Shown: positions 7,984 to 15,092 of the stretch, piece by piece
How positions within the stretch are numbered: the stretch's first letter is position 1
Layout of the letters: every line of letters begins with the position of its first letter
Virus record (IMG/VR): IMGVR_UViG_3300042332_001088
Span: 1-34,569 of that record
Reading direction: 5' to 3' (one strand)
Length of the DNA stretch: 34,569 bases
Source of the DNA: a virus
The notes under the pieces: model-generated
Seen by the model: only the letters and a program-made list of their open reading frames with translations
Databases searched by the model: none
Told to the model about the DNA's origin: nothing
Translations under genes and position numbers: made by a program

Positions 7984-8250
7984 TCAGTTAGTAAACCCAA
8001 CTTTATTGACCTTAATCGCTGAACTTGTAAAAATGACTTCCGTAGGCAGTTTTTGTAAAAATTCTACGCTATAACGGGGAATAGTAAAAGAATTTGAAGT
8101 GCTCGCTCCGACCGATGTTGAAATGCTGACTATAATTTCACCGCCGGTATCGTTGCAAATTCTAACACAGGTTGCCGAATTGAGACTTGTTGCAGTTCCG
8201 GTTGTAGTTGGAGTTGAAACCTGGGTTTCAATTAGCTTTGTAATTTGCAT
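7984..8250 (-). CDS. Small beta-rich virion protein, unknown function
   Basis: An 88-residue protein predicted from sequence to be all beta: CVRICNDTGGEIIVSISTS, SFTIPRYSVEFLQKLPTEVI and AIKVNKVGFTN. This pattern (nucleotide-free, no charge clusters, VEFLxKLPTDVI-type segment) resembles small structural proteins of marine T4-like phages that I cannot name. It is the first gene after an exact late promoter and is followed after 6 bases by the 110-residue gene. Possible roles are a decoration protein or a fibre collar; neither can be shown here. Confidence 0.7.
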   Translation of the reverse strand: MQITKLIETQVSTPTTTGTATSLNSATCVRICNDTGGEIIVSISTSVGASTSNSFTIPRYSVEFLQKLPTEVIFTSSAIKVNKVGFTN

Positions 8251-8273
8251 TATTATAAATCATTCTTATGTAT

Positions 8274-8281
8274 TATTTATA
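8274..8281 (-). promoter_or_regulatory. Late promoter box before the 88-residue gene
   Basis: Minus-strand TATAAATA, exact T4 late consensus, 24 bases upstream of the ATG at 8250. It is the only box seen within the accessory cassette, so it probably drives the six genes from 8250 down to 1513. Confidence 0.7.
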
Positions 8282-8284
8282 AAT

Positions 8285-9514
8285 TCATCTACTGATCTCT
8301 TCCCAATCCACCGAACCATGTATATTAGAGTTACCTAAACTTGCGGCAGCCGCTAAAGTTAATTCAAACGGTTTATTGTTCAATCCGTCTCTTTCTAGCT
8401 GAAACTTAAATAAAGCCTCTTTTAAAATATCTACAACTGTATTAGATTGATTTGAGGCACTGAGATACCCAGATGCTAAAACATGTCCTCCTGTCATACT
8501 TTCACCATTAATTTTATATTCAATTGAAGAGTTTATTCCTGAATCAATCCAAGTTCCACCACTTGTTGATCCTTTGGAAACGACTTTCCAATTGTAATTA
8601 GAATTATTCGTAATACCCATAATGGATAGTGCAGTGAGAATTACTATTGCATCCATTCTATTCGGTGTTGCTTTCAGTCTAATTGAAATAATAGGATATA
8701 AAATTCCCGCGACCGGTAGATTTACTGGACTTGTGATGGGCGTGCCAATGGTTTGTTGTAATCCTCTTAATTCATAACCACCCTCAGAAATTACGGTTGA
8801 ACAAACTTGTTTCAATGTACTGGAACTGGTTGTAATTCCAGTATTAGTAATTTCATACCTTAAGGGTAAGCTAGCGGTTGTTATGTAAGTTGTTTGGATT
8901 TTATTTGCATGGTGAAAGGAATGTGCATGGATATATTTACCGTCTATTACAAATCCGGCTCTGACTGTTCCTTCCCCCAACCATTGAATATCGGTCCAGA
9001 AAATTTGAGCCTTAGAAATATCCAATTTAATTCCAGATGGATTAGATACCCCGGCCCCCGTTAAGGTGTCAATATTCCATGAAGACTGTGGAACTCTTGT
9101 TTCTGAGACTATTCCGGTGACATTACTTCTTTCTACGATATTTACAATATTTCCATCTTGTTCAAAATATATTCCATTATCATCTCCAAAATAACCAATT
9201 CTTTGGCGAAGATTTGGTTTTGGCGCATTCATAATTCCGGTATTTTCAATGGTTAAACCCTTACCTGGCTGATAAGAGATTACTTTAGTTGTTTCTCTTA
9301 TTATTTGGCAGGTAGAACCTGTACCAACCGTGAGATCAACCAGCCCCTGGTATTGATTAAATGAAAAAGTGCTACCTGCACCAACAACTATCGTTGACCA
9401 TAAATCATTATCCCTATAACGGTGACTTGAATCAAATAAGGTTAAAGGGTTTGAAACCTTTAGCCTTCCAAATGCATCATATAAATTTTTACTTGGTTCA
9501 TATAAATGAGACAT
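8285..9514 (-). CDS. Virion protein with N-terminal DAFGRLKVS motif, unknown function
   Basis: A 409-residue protein. An upstream in-frame TTG at 9529 would add five residues, but the ATG at 9514 forms a TAATG with the preceding stop and has a GGAG ribosome site at good spacing, so it is chosen. The opening (residues from M1) has LYDAFGRLKVSNPLTLFDSS and a HRYRDNDLW segment, a signature I have seen in structural proteins of many large tailed phages with no assigned role. Conserved-looking stretches include QRIGYFGDDNGIYFEQDG, KAQIFWTDIQWLGEGTVRAG and GKYIHAHSFHHANK. No catalytic motif, signal peptide or membrane segment is seen. A capsid decoration or fibre role is possible from the context, but unproven. 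Confidence 0.75.
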   Translation of the reverse strand: MSHLYEPSKNLYDAFGRLKVSNPLTLFDSSHRYRDNDLWSTIVVGAGSTFSFNQYQGLVDLTVGTGSTCQIIRETTKVISYQPGKGLTIENTGIMNAPKPNLRQRIGYFGDDNGIYFEQDGNIVNIVERSNVTGIVSETRVPQSSWNIDTLTGAGVSNPSGIKLDISKAQIFWTDIQWLGEGTVRAGFVIDGKYIHAHSFHHANKIQTTYITTASLPLRYEITNTGITTSSSTLKQVCSTVISEGGYELRGLQQTIGTPITSPVNLPVAGILYPIISIRLKATPNRMDAIVILTALSIMGITNNSNYNWKVVSKGSTSGGTWIDSGINSSIEYKINGESMTGGHVLASGYLSASNQSNTVVDILKEALFKFQLERDGLNNKPFELTLAAAASLGNSNIHGSVDWEEISR

Positions 9515-10278
9515 TAGATTATTCTCCAACCATTTCTATAAATTACTGTTAATGAGCCATAATCATAAGCTAAAGTTGCACTATCTTTTCCATCAATTGT
9601 ATCTGTTCCAGACGGAATTAAAACTATGTAACGGTTGGGACCATTAGAAGCCTGGCCTAATTCATCTTTGATTACATAACAAGTTCCATCCTCAGCATTA
9701 ACAGGAAGATTGATTGTTACAGAACCAGGATAGTTGACTCCAATATAATAATCGGTTTTTTGGATATTATAAACATTTGAAGTTACGCTTACGGTTGAGT
9801 ATCTAACTCCACTACTTCCTGGGTCTGCACCTTCCCACTTTTTGGTGTCGGCATTATATCTTAAAAACTTATTGCTAATCTTTACAGAATTTCTGTCTAC
9901 ATCATCTAGGAACTCTAGGCGGGTTTCGCCTCCTCCGCCAAGAGTTGAAAGTTGTTGTTGTATTCTTACTAAAAATAACTGATAATGCTTTTGAAAAGCA
10001 TCAACAGTCATAAAGGTTTGATCTAGAGGTGTTAATGGATCTTTATTTTTTACTTTGGCCGGCTCAGCAATAAGACCCAAAGAATTTTCATGTAAAGATT
10101 GGCTTTCAACTTTAGGCGCAGATTTTACAGCTTTAGCTTTTCTTTTTGGTTTAAATTCTTCACTTAAAGGTTTGACGAAAAAATCATCAAAAGAAGTAGA
10201 AATTATTTCTTCTACTTCTTGTTGTTGTATTTTCTTTTCTCTACTTACGGCCTCAAAAAATTTTTTGAGGTCTTTCAT
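9514..10278 (-). CDS. Structural protein with helical N terminus and beta C-terminal domain, unknown function
   Basis: A 254-residue protein, first of the accessory cassette. Residues 1-110 are charged and mostly helical: LKKFFEAVSREKKIQQQEVE, a Lys-rich linker at 44-57, then FMTVDAFQKHYQLFLVRIQQ at 89-108. A glycine hinge (GGGGE, 114-118) leads to LEFLDDVDRNSVKISNKFLR (121-140), a segment I know from marine phage fibre-like proteins. The C-terminal domain (160-254) is beta-rich with YYIGVNYPGSVTINLP, CYVIKDELGQ and SLTVIYRNGWRII, a module often found at the ends of phage virion proteins. The start overlaps the gp67-like stop (ATGA), so it is translated with a head-core gene although its C-terminal half looks like a surface or fibre domain. 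Function unknown. Confidence 0.75.
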   Translation of the reverse strand: MKDLKKFFEAVSREKKIQQQEVEEIISTSFDDFFVKPLSEEFKPKRKAKAVKSAPKVESQSLHENSLGLIAEPAKVKNKDPLTPLDQTFMTVDAFQKHYQLFLVRIQQQLSTLGGGGETRLEFLDDVDRNSVKISNKFLRYNADTKKWEGADPGSSGVRYSTVSVTSNVYNIQKTDYYIGVNYPGSVTINLPVNAEDGTCYVIKDELGQASNGPNRYIVLIPSGTDTIDGKDSATLAYDYGSLTVIYRNGWRII

Positions 10279-10436
10279 TCATCTTCAGAGCCGTTAAATA
10301 ATGATGCAGATACTTCGGGAACCAATTCATCAATCTTATCTAGGGCCTTTCCGGATAGAATTTGTTTAATTCTATCACTAATTTGAGCCTGTGAATCATC
10401 GGCTGCAATTAAATCAAGCAAATCTTGTTCGTCCAT
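10275..10436 (-). CDS. 67: Small prohead core protein, gp67-like
   Basis: A 53-residue acidic protein starting MDEQDLLDLIAADDSQAQIS and ending VPEVSASLFNGSEDE. It lies immediately downstream of the portal gene, where T4 has gene 67, encoding an 80-residue acidic prohead core component that is cut by the gp21 protease. The helical pattern with an aliphatic core (ISDRIKQILSGKALDKIDEL) and acidic tail fits short marine T4-like gp67 versions. The stop overlaps the next start as ATGA. The symbol rests on position, size and charge more than on sequence identity. A promoter box precedes it. Confidence 0.7.
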   Translation of the reverse strand: MDEQDLLDLIAADDSQAQISDRIKQILSGKALDKIDELVPEVSASLFNGSEDE

Positions 10437-10458
10437 TTTGTTATATAATAACTAAGTC

Positions 10459-10466
10459 TATTTAGA
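10459..10466 (-). promoter_or_regulatory. Late promoter box before the gp67-like gene
   Basis: Minus-strand TCTAAATA, 23 bases upstream of the ATG at 10436. The TAA stop of gp20 is the TAA of the box. Confidence 0.5.
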
Positions 10467-12168
10467 TTTCTCCTCCCTTGGGCATTTTTGGTTCAATGGG
10501 AACTTTACCAGATTGACCCTTTATATTATTTCCGGCCTGTGAGGCCACTACAGGGGCTTCTGGGGGGCTTACAGGGGCTTCCTGGGGTGCCATATTAGGA
10601 TCTAACGGTAAACCAGTTTCGGGATCAATCGGGGCATTTGGATCTGGAATAATTCCATCCTTTATCTCCTTACTAATAATCTCATCTTGCTCAATAATTT
10701 CTTCATCAGTCTGACGAAGAATTTTCCGGCGTAGATAATCTTGCGAGAAATATCTTCCAACATAAGGTTCTGCCATAGTTACCATATTGAGCCGTTCAGT
10801 AAATAGCTCAGATTCCTTAAGTTCGGCAAAGTGATTATCGTATAGGAAATCAAACTGAATGTGTTCAGCCATCTTTTTCCAATCTTCTGGTGTCACAATA
10901 TTCTTTAGTTGAAGTTGTGTACCCAAAAGATCAATAAAAAGTTGAGAAAATCTCTTGCGCAGTCTCCCCACAAATTTTGTAAATTTAACTTCATCTCTTA
11001 GAATTTCAGTTGAACGTCCCAGATTAAAACCGCTATCTCCGCCGATTCTAGTTTCGGGTACGTTTAGCGACTTATAGAGATTTCTTTTGAAATATTCCAA
11101 ATCAGTTAATTCGCCGAGATTGCTGCCCGCAGGTAAGGTATCAACTTCAGTACCTCTACCGCCTTCGCGTCTTGCAAACCAATAATCTTCCATAAGACTC
11201 ATAAACTTACGGGAAGAATCAACTTCACCCGTAATATTATTATAGTTCATCTTATTACGATACCTTAACATAACTTCACGCAGGTATTGTTCGGCCTTAG
11301 GCTTTGGCATATTGCCCACGTCAATATAGAAGATTCTCTTTTCTGTGCTTCTACTAAGACGATAAATTACAATACTATCTTCAATCATTCTGAGCTGATT
11401 GAGAATCTTAATTGCCTTATTGAGATAAGAAAGTGTGGTTCCTTTATTGCGATCAACTAAACCTGATGTGCAATATGCAATGGATTCTTTCGTGAATCTA
11501 ATTCCCTTTTCTGCTCCGGCTGACATATCTGCAGAGCCAACAGGATAGGTTTGCTTAGGATTATAAACAAAATATTCTTCCAGTTCTGGAAATGCCATTT
11601 CATTTGGATTTTGGTCTCCATATATTTTTGGAGCCATATTATCACGCTTTTGCTTTTTGGCTTGTCTTACAAAACGAATCTTCATGGAATCAACATACCT
11701 AAGGTCTTGAATTCCTTCAAGAGGTTTCTTGAAGTCAATTAGCTTATGATAATGTAACCTGCCGTCAATATACCAATTTCTAAATATTTCGTGAGACTTT
11801 TTATCAAAATCTAACATCTCAAGAATATGCTTAAACTCTCTACGAATTGAGGTTTTTATGCCGTCACTGGCACTAAGATTTGATAATTCAATTTCAACCG
11901 GAGAATCATTAGTATCTGAGACAATCGCCTCATTTACAATATCTTCAATTGCAGTATCAACCTCGTGATGAAGTGACATTTCACGATACCGCTTGATTAA
12001 GTCAAATTCGGTTCGGTAGACACCTTCAATGTCTACATAAGAACCAAAAAAGCCAGTAGTCAAATAATGATCAGAGCCGTCATCATTATTTGGTGGTACT
12101 GGCGATTGTAGATCTTTTATTAATTTCTTAGATTCATCTTCAATAGAAAACCCAAATAATTTAGCCAT
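10462..12168 (-). CDS. 20: Portal vertex protein gp20
   Basis: Dodecameric portal at the packaging vertex; it nucleates prohead assembly and holds the gp17 motor. Recognised by SLHHEVDTAIEDIVNEAIVS (66-85), by RYVDSMKIRFVRQ and the following lysine-rich stretch, by LNKAIKILNQLRMIEDSIVI (about 250-270), and by YRLSRSTEKRIFYIDVGNMP then YRNKMNYNNITGEV, all strongly conserved in T4-like portals. ETRIGGDSGFNLGRSTEILR fits the cyanophage g20 marker region. Length 568 against 524 in T4. The C terminus (about 510-568) is proline-rich and low in complexity (PNAPIDPETGLPLDPNMAPQ) and is probably a flexible tail. Its TAA stop is inside the promoter box of the next small gene. Confidence 0.97.
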   Translation of the reverse strand: MAKLFGFSIEDESKKLIKDLQSPVPPNNDDGSDHYLTTGFFGSYVDIEGVYRTEFDLIKRYREMSLHHEVDTAIEDIVNEAIVSDTNDSPVEIELSNLSASDGIKTSIRREFKHILEMLDFDKKSHEIFRNWYIDGRLHYHKLIDFKKPLEGIQDLRYVDSMKIRFVRQAKKQKRDNMAPKIYGDQNPNEMAFPELEEYFVYNPKQTYPVGSADMSAGAEKGIRFTKESIAYCTSGLVDRNKGTTLSYLNKAIKILNQLRMIEDSIVIYRLSRSTEKRIFYIDVGNMPKPKAEQYLREVMLRYRNKMNYNNITGEVDSSRKFMSLMEDYWFARREGGRGTEVDTLPAGSNLGELTDLEYFKRNLYKSLNVPETRIGGDSGFNLGRSTEILRDEVKFTKFVGRLRKRFSQLFIDLLGTQLQLKNIVTPEDWKKMAEHIQFDFLYDNHFAELKESELFTERLNMVTMAEPYVGRYFSQDYLRRKILRQTDEEIIEQDEIISKEIKDGIIPDPNAPIDPETGLPLDPNMAPQEAPVSPPEAPVVASQAGNNIKGQSGKVPIEPKMPKGGEI

Positions 12169-12192
12169 TATTAATTAATAATTTAACTGAGC

Positions 12193-12200
12193 TATTTAGC
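12193..12200 (-). promoter_or_regulatory. Late promoter box before gp20
   Basis: Minus-strand GCTAAATA directly after the gp19 stop codon and 25 bases upstream of the gp20 ATG. It differs from TATAAATA in the first two bases, as do the boxes before gp67-like, gp21 and gp22. Confidence 0.55.
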
Positions 12201-12827
12201 TTAGGTGATTGGAGAATTTACCTGATCAGTGATTCCGGTTGCATTTCCTGCGGTCCAGTGAGTCATATGAAATTCTACAGTAAAAGTTTGAATCTGATCA
12301 GTAGAATCCCAGCTTAAATCAATAGGACTCAGATTTGAGGGCCAGGCATTATGAAGAACATATGTACGGATGGGTCTAAAAGTTGAGCCGCTAGTTGCAT
12401 TAGAAATAGTTGACGATTCAATACCGGTATCATAACCACGACCCAATTGTTTAACGTGAATAGCATTTGCCATATAAGAATCTGGCCGTGTTACGCCGGT
12501 TCCAGTTTCCATACGGTTAATTGCATTTGACCATGCCTCAAATGCAGTACGAATTTTGAAATTTTCGTCGTTCATAATTGTAACCGTCCAAGGATCATAA
12601 GTTCTATCGCCTGGAACTTTGAGGATTCTGCCTCTAAAATTGACATCCACTGGATTTACATTAGATGCCGGAATTGCTCCACCTTTAGCCATAAATGTAA
12701 AGGTTTCATTGTCCCAACCGGGGACAATAGTGGGGAATGCAGGAATGCTAAGCTCAAATAGATTAGCTCGGGCTCCTCCACCAGCAAGTTTGGATTTAAA
12801 TGCGGTAATCGTTTTTAGTGTTGCCAT
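12201..12827 (-). CDS. 19: Tail tube protein gp19
   Basis: Stacks as hexameric rings to form the inner tail tube. Recognised by the N terminus (TAFKSKLAGGGARANLFELS), by VNFRGRILKVPGDRTYDPWT (63-82), by VTIMNDENFKIRTAFEAWSN (83-102), and by the C-terminal IQTFTVEFHMTHWT, all characteristic of T4-type tube proteins. Length 208 against 163 in T4, with some extra residues in the GIESSTISNATSGSTF region (about 134-149) and at the C terminus. No late box is seen in the 40 bases separating it from gp18, so it should be cotranscribed with the sheath gene. Its TAA stop abuts the gp20 promoter box. Confidence 0.95.
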   Translation of the reverse strand: MATLKTITAFKSKLAGGGARANLFELSIPAFPTIVPGWDNETFTFMAKGGAIPASNVNPVDVNFRGRILKVPGDRTYDPWTVTIMNDENFKIRTAFEAWSNAINRMETGTGVTRPDSYMANAIHVKQLGRGYDTGIESSTISNATSGSTFRPIRTYVLHNAWPSNLSPIDLSWDSTDQIQTFTVEFHMTHWTAGNATGITDQVNSPIT

Positions 12828-12867
12828 TTTAGTTCTTAAACCTCTGTGTTAATGTTGTATTGATAAA

Positions 12868-15033
12868 TCAGGCTCGGCCAATCACTTCATCAAAGCTTAC
12901 TCCATTGCGAGTGGCAACGAAAGTAAGAGTGACGTAGTTGATGGATTTAACCGGTTTTAGATAAATATCAGCCCGGAACTCGTTATTATCAATTACCGCA
13001 TCTTTATTGTTACTGGTATCACAGATAACCCGGAAATCATAAACACCACCTTTAGCCTGAATGTCTCTTAGGTAGGGTTCAACAATATTGATAAAGTTTG
13101 AGCGGGTTTGTTCGGTATTATTTTCAAATAGAGTTGCATTGGCAGTAGAGCCAAGAGCTTGTTCAACCGTAAGAAAGAGTCTACGAACATTAATTCTATC
13201 AAATGCAGAGGCATATCCAAGAGCAGTCTTGTCTCCCCATAAAGTAGGCCCGAAACCTGGAAGATTTACAACAGCATTTACACGGGCTGGGTATAGGCGA
13301 TCTCGTTGGCTATTATCGGGACTATATGCTAGATTGATTGCACCATTAAGAACTCCACGTTGTTGTCCAGCAGGAGAGTTCCAAGGATAGGCAATAATGC
13401 TAGTACGGATCATTAGACCAGCAATATCAGGATTGCATGGAATATAACGATAGCGATTATTAAAGCGGTCAAAGACATACTTATAACCAGAATCAAACAC
13501 CGCGAATGAAGAACTGGATAGTGAGGTAAAGAACTCAATAACATTATTGGTTTGAGCTTCAGTGTCTGTTAGACCAACAACATCGGTTCTATGTGGAGAA
13601 ATTGTTGCAATACAATCCTTTCGTTGATTAGCAAGTGAAATGAGTTGATTTGCCTTGGCCTGTGAGTCAATCTTATTGATATATCCTGGACCCATAATCA
13701 AATAATCCAAGGGATACTTATCCTTATTTGAGAATAGTTGATAACCCGAAATAATCTCAGCCAGAGTTGGCAGCATCCCACCATTAGCCCCGTAATCTTT
13801 ACCGCCTAAAAGTGAAAAGACCGAATTTCCGATAGAGCTGAAAGTTTTACTTTGAGTGGGACCATTCCATAGACCTTCGGCTACAGTCAGTTTTGTGAAC
13901 CCTGAGCTAAATCCAGTCGGATAAACGGTTTCATTGTTACTATTATCAGAAGGATTGTCGCCAACATAAACATATGCAGAATTAGCTGCAATATAATCCT
14001 TCCAGAAAATACTTTGGGGTGCATTTACAGTAGAACGCGCATCAATAGCCTTGGAAAGATTTAGATGCTTCTCTAGCAAATTACCTTGAATACCAGTAAT
14101 GTTACCAGTGTCGTCAACAACTACAACGTGAATTGCATCATTTTTACTATTTCTATCTAAAGAATATTGATTAGTAGACGGCTTAGCTGCAACAGACTTC
14201 CAGTAAATTGTACTGTTAGTAAGAGGAATCACCTGCTCATTATACCAATCCTTGGCATCAGTGACTGTTGCGATTGCAACATTGGCTCCACTATTGTTTA
14301 TAATTCTAACGACGTTTGTGGCTAAAAATGAGCGTAGTTGAGAGCGTTCTGCATAGTTTACTTTGGTTTCAACGTTAGCAGAATCAACAACAGAAACAAT
14401 TTTTACATCAACCGTACTGTTTCCAATACCAGTAACGATTGACTTGAGATAACCATTGAAAAGAGTCGTGGAGCCAATACCAGCAGATGGCTGATTTACT
14501 AGTGGTGTGGTAACACCAAATCCGGCAACAACTTGAGTGGCTGCAGCACCAACCGTAAGAATTTGATCAGCTTTATCGTCAATAATTGCAACCTTTAGAT
14601 TATTTGCCCATTCCCCTGGCGTCTTGGCTGCAAAAATATATGTCTTTACGTCATCAGTGTGATTGAGGCTGTAATCTTGAAAGTTTTTAATTTTTAGGTC
14701 AACTTGACCGACAGTTGAAACGCCAACATTATCGTGCCTAGAATTGGCATTAACTAAATTACTACCATTACACCGAATTACGTTTAATGTTCCACCGTAT
14801 GATAGAAAAGAAGCCGCAGATAGCCAATACTCGTATTGTGCATCTGTATTCTGGGGTTTACCGAAAACGTTAATTAAATCCTGCTCGGTTCTAACATTTA
14901 CGGCTTCCTCTACTGGGCCAATACTAAAAGGACCGACGATTGCTCCAATATTGTCAACAATATTATCTACCCGTCCAACAGTTTGGTCAACTTCTCTAAT
15001 GATATAACCGGGAGATAGTTGCGGAGTCGCCAT
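12868..15033 (-). CDS. 18: Tail sheath protein gp18
   Basis: Contractile sheath subunit that surrounds the gp19 tube. Recognised from the N terminus (LSPGYIIREVDQTVGRVDNI, then GAIVGPFSIGPVEEAVNVRT and DLINVFGKP) and from the C-terminal sheath core, with NYVTLTFVATRNGVSFDEVI at 696-715, FGPTLWGDKTALGYASAFDR at about 596-615 and the following RRLFLTVEQAL. The C-terminal half carries the conserved interlocking domain of sheath proteins, and the middle (about 95-400) is the more variable outer part. Length 721 against 659 in T4. It is followed after 40 bases by gp19, the usual sheath-tube pair, and preceded by an exact late promoter box, as expected for one of the most abundant virion proteins. 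Confidence 0.96.
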   Translation of the reverse strand: MATPQLSPGYIIREVDQTVGRVDNIVDNIGAIVGPFSIGPVEEAVNVRTEQDLINVFGKPQNTDAQYEYWLSAASFLSYGGTLNVIRCNGSNLVNANSRHDNVGVSTVGQVDLKIKNFQDYSLNHTDDVKTYIFAAKTPGEWANNLKVAIIDDKADQILTVGAAATQVVAGFGVTTPLVNQPSAGIGSTTLFNGYLKSIVTGIGNSTVDVKIVSVVDSANVETKVNYAERSQLRSFLATNVVRIINNSGANVAIATVTDAKDWYNEQVIPLTNSTIYWKSVAAKPSTNQYSLDRNSKNDAIHVVVVDDTGNITGIQGNLLEKHLNLSKAIDARSTVNAPQSIFWKDYIAANSAYVYVGDNPSDNSNNETVYPTGFSSGFTKLTVAEGLWNGPTQSKTFSSIGNSVFSLLGGKDYGANGGMLPTLAEIISGYQLFSNKDKYPLDYLIMGPGYINKIDSQAKANQLISLANQRKDCIATISPHRTDVVGLTDTEAQTNNVIEFFTSLSSSSFAVFDSGYKYVFDRFNNRYRYIPCNPDIAGLMIRTSIIAYPWNSPAGQQRGVLNGAINLAYSPDNSQRDRLYPARVNAVVNLPGFGPTLWGDKTALGYASAFDRINVRRLFLTVEQALGSTANATLFENNTEQTRSNFINIVEPYLRDIQAKGGVYDFRVICDTSNNKDAVIDNNEFRADIYLKPVKSINYVTLTFVATRNGVSFDEVIGRA

Positions 15034-15062
15034 ATTTTATGCCTGTCATTAAGTCTTATTAG

Positions 15063-15070
15063 TATTTATA
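15063..15070 (-). promoter_or_regulatory. Late promoter box before gp18
   Basis: Minus-strand TATAAATA, identical to the T4 late consensus, 30 bases upstream of the sheath gene ATG in the 59-base gap after gp17. Likely also drives gp19, which has no box of its own. Confidence 0.75.
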
Positions 15071-15092
15071 TTATTGTTCATTTAAGAGGTAT

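Noticed and set aside
9515-9529. TTG start that would add five residues to the 409-residue protein
   Set aside because: The ATG at 9514 has a GGAG ribosome site at good spacing and a TAATG overlap with the upstream stop.
12188-12203. Short inverted repeat AGCTA-TT-TAGCT as a terminator before gp20
   Set aside because: The stem is only 5 bp and AT-rich without a U-run; the sequence is better explained by the late promoter box after the gp19 stop.
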